Positions 25,401 through 32,293 of a stretch of 57,647 bases of DNA are shown here, piece after piece (within the stretch, counting starts at the first letter, position 1; every line of letters starts with the position of its first letter). Made by a program: the position numbers and the translations under genes. Below the pieces are notes generated by a model, which worked only from the letters and a program-made list of their open reading frames with translations, searched no databases and was not told where the DNA came from. Where the stretch lies: positions 1 to 57,647 of the IMG/VR virus record IMGVR_UViG_3300032322_001160. One strand, given 5' to 3'. This DNA is from a virus.

Positions 25401-27139
25401 TCCACCGGTGCAAACGCATCAATCTTCTGAGCCACTAACTGCTTACCCAAAATGTAGTCACGCATCGGATCAGGCTGCGCCGCGTCAATCGCCGACTGCC
25501 GCTGACCCAGCGCTTGCGTATACTTGTCCGTCTCAGTCTGCAACAACTGATCCAACTGCGACGCGTATTCAGTGAAGCCCGTGTTGGACGCCGCATCACG
25601 AGCCTTGGTCAACGCGCCGATGTTCGTCTCAAACGCCTTGATCGACGGTGCATACGCCGCAATCGTCTGCTGCTCATTGCGGAAGTCCGCTACCACCGCA
25701 GGCGCTACCTTGTACGCACGACCCGCGTTAATCGCATTGAACGCCGCCGTTGCCGCAGCCCTGTTGGCTGTTGCCTGAGTGCCCACGGTCAACGCATCGA
25801 CATCCGCCTTCTGCGGCACGACTATCGTATTGAAATAGTCTTTGACAAAATCCACGTCCTTGCCATACGCCGCCGCCAACTGGTTGTACGTGTTCAACGC
25901 AGCGTTGTACTCGTTCGTCTGCCGCGTTACCGACGCGGTGTATGGGTCAACCGGTGGTCCCACTGGCACACCCAATGTTGCAATGTCCGTTGCACCCGTA
26001 AATTCCGGCAACTTCAACGCCGTAAACTGCGCCTGTTGCAAACGCTGACGATACTGCTCAGGCGTCTCAAACGCCGCCGCCGCGCCCGTGAAGTACTTAT
26101 TCACGTACGCCTGATCCGCCTTGGACCTCGCTAACTCGGACTCCTGCTGAGCCAAGATCGGCTTTAGCTGCTCGACCAACGGCATATTGCCCTCGGCCAA
26201 GGCCTTGTTGTATTCGTTACGTACCGCCGTTGCATCCGCCTGCTGACGCGTGACAATGCCCTTATACGCCTCACCTACCTGCGCCTTGTCACCCACGCCA
26301 GATAACTGTTCCGGGGTCAGTGTCACGTAGTCCGCGTACGTGTAACCACCCGGCGTTACATTGGGCAAAGGCTCCGGTGCTGTCGGCGTAATCGTGCCAC
26401 CGCCCGTCGTTGGTGTACCCGTGTCCGCATACGGACTCGTTTGCAACGGACCCTGATACGTTTCTAACCCGCCATAGGTGATGCTCGGCTCATACCGCAC
26501 TAACGTCGGCTGTGCCTTCTGTAACTGTTCCTTCGTCAACAGTGTCGGTCTTTGGAACGTCTGGGCAGTCGGTGTGTACGCAGACGAACCCGTGGTGTAG
26601 TCCGGCATCGCTGCCATCGTCGAAGGATTGATCTGCTCAAACAACGACCGCGCTGTCGTCGTCGGTGCCGACACAGGCTGAGACAAAGTAGGCTGCGCGC
26701 CAATGCCCGCAATCGCCGGAGTCGGCGTGATGATGTTCGGGCCCGTGGGCGGTGTATACGTAGGCTGGAATGTCGGGATGTTGATCTGGCTCGGCGTACT
26801 TGCCGCCGTTGTCGGCTGCGACAAATTCGCACCGAACAAATTCTCCACCGGCGCACCCGCATTGATCTGCTTGTTGATGTCCAACAATTCCGGGAACGGC
26901 GTCTTCTGTACCTCACCACCGTCGGCAAAGGTCTGCAACATCTGTGCTGCCGTGCGACGCGGCGCAGGCGGTGTCATTGGTGTTGGCATAGGGCGCTGTG
27001 GGATGCGACTTAAAATCGCGGCAGAATCCTCTACCTCCCCGCCCTCTGCAAAATACGACACAGTAGGCTCCACTTCATTTTCCATACTGTCGTCATATGC
27101 TGACGACAAGTCGTCAATGGTCAGTTCACGCTCATCCAT
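22433..27139 (-). CDS. Giant virion-associated protein with PcfJ-like domain
   Basis: 1568 residues, between terminase and portal. The first 340 residues are Pro/Thr-rich and disordered. Two tandem helical repeats of about 195 residues follow (starting near 395 and 590), sharing NTYNQL, QKA(D/E)V and FNAGRAY-like cores. Around residues 1200-1360 lies a PcfJ-like signature: a His-x-Val-Gly-x-Tyr box with H1282 (RHSVGDY), then ARIFSLRN, PQVTVQTEF and TQVKSKFN. Five copies of an aromatic-A/G-x-GG-x-V motif occur at 30-36, 71-77, 783-789, 1405-1411 and 1551-1557. No enzyme motif is certain. A packaged internal protein is the best guess. Confidence 0.62.
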   Translation of the reverse strand: MDERELTIDDLSSAYDDSMENEVEPTVSYFAEGGEVEDSAAILSRIPQRPMPTPMTPPAPRRTAAQMLQTFADGGEVQKTPFPELLDINKQINAGAPVENLFGANLSQPTTAASTPSQINIPTFQPTYTPPTGPNIITPTPAIAGIGAQPTLSQPVSAPTTTARSLFEQINPSTMAAMPDYTTGSSAYTPTAQTFQRPTLLTKEQLQKAQPTLVRYEPSITYGGLETYQGPLQTSPYADTGTPTTGGGTITPTAPEPLPNVTPGGYTYADYVTLTPEQLSGVGDKAQVGEAYKGIVTRQQADATAVRNEYNKALAEGNMPLVEQLKPILAQQESELARSKADQAYVNKYFTGAAAAFETPEQYRQRLQQAQFTALKLPEFTGATDIATLGVPVGPPVDPYTASVTRQTNEYNAALNTYNQLAAAYGKDVDFVKDYFNTIVVPQKADVDALTVGTQATANRAAATAAFNAINAGRAYKVAPAVVADFRNEQQTIAAYAPSIKAFETNIGALTKARDAASNTGFTEYASQLDQLLQTETDKYTQALGQRQSAIDAAQPDPMRDYILGKQLVAQKIDAFAPVDISTVDFSKMNAALFDPEIARQTKDMTAAQNTYNQLSTLYGAKSDVAMNFLNDVLNPQKAEVTQATALKTAAAAAIGSFNAGRAYPKYTRPAITVNKTTTDAAINKTFDPLVAAYNKNITTLDLAKSRAQQAGLDQYSEYFDQLIGNEYAKIDQANADREAYIGAIPRAEGSPPEGEVADSRSRALLKKLSGDSDAATVPVQQYGKGGLVRRAEGSPVYGEIAIGEGGITKDTLAGLRSKKGTGSVLSDSARLLRNVMGEGVSNLESAVRGSVAAIPGSVGDIESIFRESDKTRKFATTEEVLRDYMPKRMTKATKEGAGFEEVGSYLPLPIPAGTVSKTAKGVKTGAKKALEELGPVAAQKLERLDAKLGVGPMYVVKPTGGNFMPAGFDSKLDQYLEEVVQGLSKAEGLAGKDAKTVADFIRTKGRKYFTTDFGTPNDPFREALTEGRLGVYGKDKNLFRDYVLDAVRAGRPTAIEDLERVYDEATKLKGIVYNKPEGRQGGFTTSNRVEAEQRQALENAGVLPEHINIGSLYPYSSKELAESSFNPARKRLGELLKAMEEVPPELQTDFIRGVGKTDPGAQSVLYAATKEQPIYDLSQTPAMDFLKPTNVAEDIASIVAAGSLKDLERMTFSDAVIRGAQNMRLKRDWQTVIETAKEGKKIPKEIYFKGTTPVYEIDKNRQWVRIMTPDAVELEGAAMRHSVGDYKYKDSYGHGGKEGFISGRARIFSLRNEKGVPQVTVQTEFTEDGLDVTQVKSKFNSAPSAEEQRAVFELFDTLGPRKITSETYRYDRAGTNLDEADRPTVNWGDLYSQYKNYKEGTQGFAGGGIVRKAAKALTKMGAKESQVAGKELTTLQDVHTSLGDSVRDRAAKMRQQMDEMEFKYKPGQRVFTEDSAKKNKAPYTIKSKRLYGDMVVRDPKTLKAVRDPETGKAKRTPYEPGYLIREENGPDDWAEYVLPESAIKGSVDEFAKGGRVGKKLPGKRKYI

Positions 27140-27179
27140 GGCGTACCCTTAACAAGGTTAAACTGCACAGATTCTAGGG

Positions 27180-28646
27180 CTAATAATACTCATACACAAG
27201 CGAATCACTCGACTCTTCCTCGACATCGTCCGTCTGCAAGGTCACAAAGTTCCCCTGACGGAACCGCATCATCGCCTGTGTTGTCGAATCGACCATGTCG
27301 TCGTTGTCGCCATTGGGGAACGCCGCACACTCCTCGATCAACTCCTCCGCCCACTCCGTCTCCGGTGCCCAGACCATCCGGCTCTCAAACAAAGGGGCCA
27401 CCGCATGCGCCCGGCTGATCTTGTCCTGCCCGGCTCGCCTGCCACCGGGGTTGTACATCGTCACAGGAATCCCCACTCGACGCAACTCCTGCTGCAAAGT
27501 AACGCCCGTGGCCTTGGCCTCGATCAAGACATTGTCCGGATTCCAATAGGTGTACTGCTCCTTGGCAATCCGCTTTAACTCCGGAAAATCCCACCGACCC
27601 TTAACGACATCCAACAAAATAATGTTTGGACCCGAGTCCGCGTCCGGGACAAAAACACCCCACGTCGTGATCACCGAGAAGTCAGCCGTCTCTTTCTTCG
27701 AGTACGCCGTATCGTAACTCTGGATCAAATACTCACACTTGGGCGGGGAGTTGTGCGTCCATCGCTGCCACCACTCCCTTTTCAAAATGGCACCCTCTTC
27801 CGCCGTGGGCTGCTGCTGCCACTGCGCTTGCCACTTCCGAAGGCCAATCGACATCTTGACCTTCTCTAACTCCTCTAGCTTCCAGTACTCCGGCCACAAA
27901 GGCGTGTTGCTCGGCAAAATAGCCGGGAACTCCAATACCTCCCACTGGTCCGATTTCAACTGGCCTTGCTGCTTTAATAAGCGGCCCGACAGATCATCCG
28001 TCCGCCATCTTGTGTTAATGATAATGATCGAGCCGTCCGGCTGCAAACGCTGACGAGGGCCAGACGTGTACCACTCCCACGTGCCCTCCATCGCGGTGTC
28101 CGACAAAGCATCCTGTTCGTCCAAGATGTCGTCCAGAATCACCACGTTACCGCCACGGCCCGTCATCGCACCGCCCTTACCGATGAAGAACGCTTCACCG
28201 CCAGCATTCGTGTCCCACCGGCCCGCTGCCTTGGAATCCGCCGATAACGAGAAATCCGGAAACAACTCCCGATAACGCTCCTCCGCCACAAGATTTCGAA
28301 TCATCCGGCCAAAACGCTGCGCTAACTCCGCCGTGTGCGAACCGACAATGAGTTTCGAATCAGGCTTCTTACCCATCAGGTACGCGGGGAACAGATAACT
28401 GCCCATCTGGCTTTTGCCATGGCGGGGAGGCATAGCGATCATTAACCGCTTACAACGGCCCGCTACCACGTCGTCCAACTTCTTCGCGATCCGACGGTGA
28501 TGCTCGCCGACGATCATCTCAGGCCACACGTAGCGGCAGAAGTCCAGAAAGCTTGAAGTGGCGCGTTCTTGGGTTTCAAGCTGCAAGAGTCGGAGTTCGA
28601 GCTTTACGCGTTCGGCTTCAACGTCTTGTTGATTTGATAAGGTCAT
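27180..28646 (-). CDS. terL: Terminase large subunit (TerL)
   Basis: 488 residues from the ATG at 28646; a TTG at 28664 is an alternative, and neither has a clear ribosome site. MPPRHGKS (about 72-79) is the Walker A, VVILDD (about 168-173) the Walker B, and IIINTRWRTDD the coupling motif. The C-terminal nuclease has IQSYDTAYSKKETADFS (first metal Asp) and VLIEAKATG (second acidic residue), ending with MVDSTTQAMMRFRQG. It drives DNA into the prohead and cuts it. The gene is separated from TerS by a roughly 3.7-kb island, which is unusual because the two are normally adjacent. Confidence 0.93.
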   Translation of the reverse strand: MTLSNQQDVEAERVKLELRLLQLETQERATSSFLDFCRYVWPEMIVGEHHRRIAKKLDDVVAGRCKRLMIAMPPRHGKSQMGSYLFPAYLMGKKPDSKLIVGSHTAELAQRFGRMIRNLVAEERYRELFPDFSLSADSKAAGRWDTNAGGEAFFIGKGGAMTGRGGNVVILDDILDEQDALSDTAMEGTWEWYTSGPRQRLQPDGSIIIINTRWRTDDLSGRLLKQQGQLKSDQWEVLEFPAILPSNTPLWPEYWKLEELEKVKMSIGLRKWQAQWQQQPTAEEGAILKREWWQRWTHNSPPKCEYLIQSYDTAYSKKETADFSVITTWGVFVPDADSGPNIILLDVVKGRWDFPELKRIAKEQYTYWNPDNVLIEAKATGVTLQQELRRVGIPVTMYNPGGRRAGQDKISRAHAVAPLFESRMVWAPETEWAEELIEECAAFPNGDNDDMVDSTTQAMMRFRQGNFVTLQTDDVEEESSDSLVYEYY

Positions 28647-28702
28647 AGGTTTTGAATTTTGCAAAAATTTTTCTAGGCAATTGATTTTGCAGGGAAAGGG
28701 GG

Positions 28703-28718
28703 TGTTTCACGTGGAACC
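28703..28718. promoter_or_regulatory. parS-like ParB binding site
   Basis: TGTTTCACGTGGAACC differs from the bacterial consensus TGTTTCACGTGAAACA at two positions; its right half (GTGGAACC) is a known natural variant. It is the only such match I see in the window and lies in non-coding DNA 57 bp upstream of the TerL ATG. No ParA or ParB gene is recognised here, so host ParB would be the binder. See findings. Confidence 0.6.
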
Positions 28719-28859
28719 ATAACTCAAAACTTTTGAATTGGTAACTATTTGTGTGAAATCGGGCCAAGGCGTTCGCCAGCCAGACCGGGGGGCCATTTTT
28801 GGTTAGTGGGTACTCACTTCGCCGAGATGCTAGATAAATGGTCGCCGGGACTCTGCCCC

Positions 28860-29120
28860 CGGTCCACGGCCAGCGGCCCACGGGACGCGGCCAGCGGCCA
28901 GCTGGGAGCGGTCCACGGCCAGCTGATAGCGCGACGGCCCCGGCCAGCTGGGCCAGCTGGTAGCGGTCCACGGCCCCCGGCTAACGGCCAGCTGGGAGCG
29001 ATCAACGGCCAGCTGGGCATGTACTTAAGTACACGGCCCCGGGTCACGTACACGGCCCGCTGGGAGCGGCCAGCGGCCCCGGCCAGCTGGGCACGGACCA
29101 CGGCCCCCGGCCAGCTGGGC
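28860..29120. repeat. GGCC-rich degenerate tandem repeat with CCAGCTGG octamers
   Basis: A degenerate unit of about 21 bp (core GGCCAGCTGGGAGCGGTCCAC) recurs. The palindromic octamer CCAGCTGG occurs at 28898, 28944, 28953, 28988, 29009, 29083 and 29111, with near copies such as CCAGCTGA at 28919. A 12-bp palindrome GTACTTAAGTAC interrupts it at 29021-29032. Both strands are open for over 370 bp, but only as repetitive Gly/Pro/Arg frames with no ribosome sites, so I call it non-coding. Confidence 0.8.
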
Positions 29121-29250
29121 ACGGCCAGCGCGATACGTTTCAGGGATAACGGACCAAGGCCCACGGGGCCCGGTTCAAATTGCATAGGCGAAACGGGTTT
29201 TTGTGCTGGCCCCGGTTGCCAGTAACAGCGCCCAGCTAATGTACAGGCGA

Positions 29251-29274
29251 AAAAAAGGCCCGCCGAAGCGGGCC
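29251..29274 (-). terminator. UUCG-loop terminator after the W-repeat gene
   Basis: Minus strand GGCCCGC, TTCG, GCGGGCC, then at least six T. The 18-nt core is identical to that at 29928-29945. It lies 35 bp after the stop codon of the 178-residue gene. Confidence 0.85.
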
Positions 29275-29283
29275 AGAGGGTGA

Positions 29284-29301
29284 CGGGCCCAGCTGGGCCC
29301 G
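29284..29301. repeat. 18-bp perfect palindrome containing CCAGCTGG
   Basis: CGGGCCCAGCTGGGCCCG is a perfect inverted repeat sitting between the stop codon of the 178-residue gene and its terminator. It contains an outlying copy of the octamer of the repeat array. Confidence 0.75.
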
Positions 29302-29309
29302 CGAAGCGG

Positions 29310-29846
29310 TTACTTAACTTTCACGGTAATTTCGACGTCCGATAGCGCGTCGCGAATTTTGTCGGACCCGTTGTCGTCAAACCAATTATTAACGTGCTCA
29401 CCCACGTCCAGATTATCGTCAACCCACGATTCGATTTTATCGCTCAGGTTGTCGCCAATCCACTGCTCGATATACCCGTCCAGATTATCGTCGGCCCAGC
29501 GGTTTATTTTTTCGTCCATCAAGAAAACGTCGATTCGGGTATCGATTCGCTGATCGAGCTGGGCCGCGTCCGCCAACGCGGCGGCGATACGTGCGTCGAT
29601 TCGCTGATCGAGCTGGGCCGCGTCCGCAATGCGAATCCCGTCCGCTTGCGGGGCCGAGATATCAAGCTTTTCAATTTCGGCCGCGACAGTATTTAAAACG
29701 ACGTGCAAAAGGGTACGGGCCGCGATCGCGTCCGCTGAACTCATCGCATTAAGCATCTGCTCAGAGTAAGCGAAAGCTTGCTCTATTGTGTCGCGCTCGC
29801 CAAACATGCCCACGCGTATAGCGGCCGCTAAAGTGTATTTATCCAT
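29310..29846 (-). CDS. Island protein with internal repeats, function unknown
   Basis: 178 residues from the ATG at 29846, preceded by ATACAGGGATA. Two repeat systems are visible. A 32-bp direct repeat with 54-bp period encodes DAAQLDQRID(A/T)RI twice. Four tandem units of about 12 residues then follow the form W-x-(D/G)-DN (WADDNLDGYIEQ, WIGDNLSDKIES, WVDDNLDVGEHV, WFDDNGSDKIRD). Acidic and probably helical. Flanked by its own promoter-leader and terminator and much richer in GCG/GGCC words than the late genes. No family recognised. Confidence 0.62.
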   Translation of the reverse strand: MDKYTLAAAIRVGMFGERDTIEQAFAYSEQMLNAMSSADAIAARTLLHVVLNTVAAEIEKLDISAPQADGIRIADAAQLDQRIDARIAAALADAAQLDQRIDTRIDVFLMDEKINRWADDNLDGYIEQWIGDNLSDKIESWVDDNLDVGEHVNNWFDDNGSDKIRDALSDVEITVKVK

Positions 29847-29877
29847 GGTTTGTATCCCTGTATGAAAGTTGATCAAC

Positions 29878-29927
29878 GCGGGCATATGCCCGCCCGGAAA
29901 GTATAGCGCAAATCAGAAAAAAGAAAA
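29878..29927 (-). promoter_or_regulatory. Island promoter and leader hairpin, unit A
   Basis: A -10 TATACT at 29905-29900 lies 16 bp downstream of a T-rich TTTTCT at the -35 place. Downstream comes TTTCCGGGCGGGCA and a perfect 16-bp palindrome GCGGGCATATGCCCGC (29878-29893), then ATACAGGGATA before the ATG at 29846. The same order occurs at three other island genes. Confidence 0.55.
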
Positions 29928-29945
29928 GGCCCGCCGAAGCGGGCC
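29924..29945 (-). terminator. UUCG-loop terminator after the DUF932-like gene
   Basis: Minus strand GGCCCGC, TTCG, GCGGGCC and then TTTTCTTTTTT. Perfect 7-bp stem with the same core as the terminator at 29257-29274. The T tract overlaps the -35 place of the next promoter, so terminator and promoter form one compact joint. Confidence 0.85.
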
Positions 29946-29979
29946 CGCGCGGCCCTTTCGGGCCGAGCTCAGGGAAAAA

Positions 29980-31068
29980 TTAAGCGGCCACTAGGTCCAG
30001 TAAATCGCCCGCTTGCGTTTCGAATTCGACGCGGTCCGCCGTCCAAGGGATTGAGCGCGCATACGCCGTCGCGCCCGTTACAGCGTCCCAGATGGTTTCA
30101 ATGGGACGGCCCTCGTCCATCACGTGGGCGTGTTCGATTCGTTGCGCGACGCGCGGCCCGAAACGATTCGCCAAGAATTTACCCACGTCCGGGATTCGCT
30201 CGCGCTGGGCCGCTTGCAATACGCCCAGCGTGTTCGACTCGCTCGCTTGCGAATAAGCGAGCAACGCGGGCGCAACTTCTTCAATGAAGCGGTCCGGAGC
30301 GCTGGCCGTATGACGCAAGCTTATCTCTTCGAGCTCATGAGCGCCCCAAACGATTCGATTCGCGCAAACATAATCGAACAAAAATGTTTTCACCCGTAGC
30401 GCGCCGCCGCCCACTTCGGAGTTAGTGACAAAAAACCCGCGAGCGAGCGCGCCCGTTTTCCCGTCGCGACGGCCCGGGAGCTCGATTCGGTTTATCTCAT
30501 CCGCGAGAAAAACGAACATATCACGATCGCCCGCGTACAGCGTGGTATTTTGGCGATCCACCTGTACCGCTAGGCCGAACACGCCCGGGACGCGAAAATC
30601 GCCCGTCACGCCATCGCCGAATCTATCCATCAGCGCCGCGATCACGTCGTCGTTCCACACGCGCCCGTAACGCGGGCCCGTCATAGCGCGAATTGTCGAT
30701 TCGCCGTTTTTCGTCAATAAAACGCCCACGTCCTGCGCGTCGCGCTCGTGTTGCATGCCCCAGTTGATACAGTCCGCCGCGACGGGCGCCGGGAGCGAGC
30801 GGAGATAACCGGCGGGCGCGCCGATCAATCCCGCCGCTTGACCGAATGCCCAGTGCGACGGGGCGAATCCGTGCCCGCTCGGGCCCTCAATCAAAATCCC
30901 GGAGTTGTCATCCGTCGGGACGGCCCGCAACGCGCGCGAGCTCACCACGGCGGCCCGGCTAATAGCGCGTTGGGCCGCTTGCGCGGCGTGCATTTCCGTG
31001 AGCGAGATAAACCGCTCTTCAGCGGGACGGGTAGACCATTGTTTCGAAGCTTGCATCAATGTACTCAT
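29980..31068 (-). CDS. DUF932-like protein
   Basis: 362 residues. The motifs GPRYGRVWNDDVIAALMDRF, LADEINRIELPGRRDG, GFFVTNSEVGGGALRVKTFL and FDYVCANRIVWG are in the order and spacing of DUF932 proteins, found on plasmids and phages and of unknown biochemical role (some are near recombination genes). ATACAGGGAGA precedes the ATG. It has its own promoter (embedded in the upstream gene's stop) and terminator, and the GC-rich island composition. Confidence 0.75.
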   Translation of the reverse strand: MSTLMQASKQWSTRPAEERFISLTEMHAAQAAQRAISRAAVVSSRALRAVPTDDNSGILIEGPSGHGFAPSHWAFGQAAGLIGAPAGYLRSLPAPVAADCINWGMQHERDAQDVGVLLTKNGESTIRAMTGPRYGRVWNDDVIAALMDRFGDGVTGDFRVPGVFGLAVQVDRQNTTLYAGDRDMFVFLADEINRIELPGRRDGKTGALARGFFVTNSEVGGGALRVKTFLFDYVCANRIVWGAHELEEISLRHTASAPDRFIEEVAPALLAYSQASESNTLGVLQAAQRERIPDVGKFLANRFGPRVAQRIEHAHVMDEGRPIETIWDAVTGATAYARSIPWTADRVEFETQAGDLLDLVAA

Positions 31069-31101
31069 TTGATTCTCCCTGTATTGAATCGGTTGAAATG
31101 A

Positions 31102-31151
31102 GCGGGACTTTGCCCGCCCGGAAATTATAAGGCCGTTTTCTGGAAATTCAA
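31102..31151 (-). promoter_or_regulatory. Island promoter and leader hairpin, unit B
   Basis: -35 TTGAAT (31151-31146), 16-bp spacer, -10 TATAAT (31129-31124). The TAA stop codon of the upstream gene lies inside the -10. It is followed by TTTCCGGGCGGGCA, a GCGGG/CCCGC hairpin and ATACAGGGAGA ahead of the ATG at 31068. Confidence 0.65.
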
Positions 31152-31814
31152 AGTAATTTTTTCGGCCCGCTTCGCGCCGCTACCATGGGCCAAAAAACCG
31201 ACAATTGTCGGACGGTCCGCCCGCGCGCACAATTGACAATCCGCGCACGAAACATCGTCGCGGGTTTGCGCTGGGCACGTGATAACTAAGCGGCCCGCCG
31301 GGGTGAGATTTTTAGCGCCCGCATTGGCCGGGAGTATTGTCACCACGGGCCCCGCGTCCGCGTCCGCGAGCGCGTCCGCATGCGCGAGCGAATTCGCCGA
31401 TAGGTTGACAGTAAATCCGGCTTTGTTCGCTTCGCGAATTAGCGCCGCGTTTTCACGGGTTAGCGGTTTATGCGTATAAGTGAATCCGCGTTTTCCCGCA
31501 TTGGCCCGGGTTAGCATGCGAAGCGCGTCCGGGTTGATCGTTTCATTCAGTCCCGGTAAATCGCCCGCCTGATTATGTCGCCACAATTGGCCCACCGGGA
31601 GCGCGTCGATAGCGTCGCAAAATTCGGCCCATTGCATGCCCCGCTCGCCCTCAGTAACAGCGCGCCAATGCAACGCAAGCGGCCCGCCGTCCGCATAGCA
31701 TCCGTTTTTCTTAAGCGGGCACGAATCGGGGCACGATAGCGCGCTAGTAGTAGATACCGGTATCGGGCCGGTTTTCTTATTCGAACTCTTGATTGTCAAA
31801 TGTACTGTTCGCAT
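31125..31814 (-). CDS. Gp88/DUF7227-like Cys-rich protein
   Basis: 229 residues from the ATG at 31814, after ATACAGGGAGA. The N-terminal Cys cluster (SCPDSCPLKKNGCYADGG), LWRHNQAGDLPG, FTYTHKPLT, NLSANSLAHAD, VVTILPANAG and the second cluster (CPAQTRDDVSCADCQLCARA) are a pattern I recall from phage gp88/DUF7227 proteins. Those are thought to have a radical-SAM-like barrel, though no SAM CxxxCxxC loop is clear here. Biochemical role unknown. A typical moron-like accessory gene with its own promoter. Confidence 0.68.
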   Translation of the reverse strand: MRTVHLTIKSSNKKTGPIPVSTTSALSCPDSCPLKKNGCYADGGPLALHWRAVTEGERGMQWAEFCDAIDALPVGQLWRHNQAGDLPGLNETINPDALRMLTRANAGKRGFTYTHKPLTRENAALIREANKAGFTVNLSANSLAHADALADADAGPVVTILPANAGAKNLTPAGRLVITCPAQTRDDVSCADCQLCARADRPTIVGFLAHGSGAKRAEKITLNFQKTAL

Positions 31815-31832
31815 TGTTTTCTCCCTGTATAT

Positions 31833-31883
31833 GCGCACCACGTGCGCGAAACGCTATGTTAGTCGATACATTCTAAAAAGCAA
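31833..31883 (-). promoter_or_regulatory. Island promoter and leader hairpin, unit D
   Basis: -35 TTGCTT (31883-31878), 16-bp spacer, -10 TAACAT (31861-31856). The leader holds the inverted repeat GCGCAC-GTG-GTGCGC (31833-31847), then ATATACAGGGAGA before the ATG at 31814. The -10 is weaker than in units A-C, but the spacing is the same. Confidence 0.5.
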
Positions 31884-31895
31884 GTAAAAATTCAA

Positions 31896-32066
31896 TTATT
31901 TTTTACGGCCAAAAATCGACTCAATCAAATTGTGCAGGAAAAGCATACGCGCGACGCGAAACATGGACCCACGCAGGTTTCGTTCCGCTTCGCGTTGCTG
32001 CATTTCCTGAAGCTTTTTTAATCGCTCGCTTTTGGCCCGCTCCCGTAGGATTAGCCGCTCGCGCAT
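31896..32066 (-). CDS. Short basic coiled-coil protein
   Basis: 56 residues, ATG at 32066, six bases after the stop of the gene above. Charged helix (RERLILRERAKSERLKKLQE) and a C-terminal amphipathic end (ARMLFLHNLIESIFGRKK). No good ribosome site; translation would depend on coupling. A longer frame with different phase (31921-32160) covers the same DNA but has no start signal. Function unknown. Confidence 0.5.
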   Translation of the reverse strand: MRERLILRERAKSERLKKLQEMQQREAERNLRGSMFRVARMLFLHNLIESIFGRKK

Positions 32067-32072
32067 GATGCA

Positions 32073-32273
32073 TCACGTCTCGCGCATCACGTCCGCCGTG
32101 GCAAACACCAAGCGAATAATCGACAAAATATTTTCTGCCTTTCCACCGGCCAGAAAACAAGCGGCCAAGGTGAGCGCCGCCGCCGCTTCTTGATCAGTCA
32201 AATCCATTTTTTCATCCGCAAAAGCGATTAGCTGTATCGCCGCGTCGCTACGGGTTAATTTTGCTCGTTCCAT
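32073..32273 (-). CDS. Small helical island protein
   Basis: 66 residues from the ATG at 32273, after ATACAGGGAGAAC. Helical (DAAIQLIAFADEKMDLTDQE, AAAALTLAACFLAGG) with no known family. First gene of the island after the TerS/nuclease pair, with promoter unit C lying across the upstream gene's 3' end. Confidence 0.6.
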   Translation of the reverse strand: MERAKLTRSDAAIQLIAFADEKMDLTDQEAAAALTLAACFLAGGKAENILSIIRLVFATADVMRET

Positions 32274-32293
32274 TTTGTTCTCCCTGTATAGTC

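Noticed and set aside
25514-27013. Arg-rich plus-strand frames opposite the giant protein
   Set aside because: Composition follows the opposite strand and the frames have no regulatory signals.
28749-29225. Plus-strand frame of 158 codons (and a minus-strand one of 123) over the GGCC-rich repeats
   Set aside because: Both frames are artefacts of a GC-rich repeat that lacks stops; no ribosome site and only Gly/Pro/Arg/Trp repeats.
31833-31847. GCGCAC/GTGCGC inverted repeat considered as a second parS-like site because it contains CACGTG
   Set aside because: Its flanks do not match the TGTTTCAC/GTGAAACA half-sites; it fits better as a leader hairpin.
31921-32160. 79-codon minus-strand frame inside the island
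   Set aside because: No start signal and starts within an upstream gene; the 56-codon frame in another phase ends its reading with a natural coiled-coil composition and starts just after the upstream stop.
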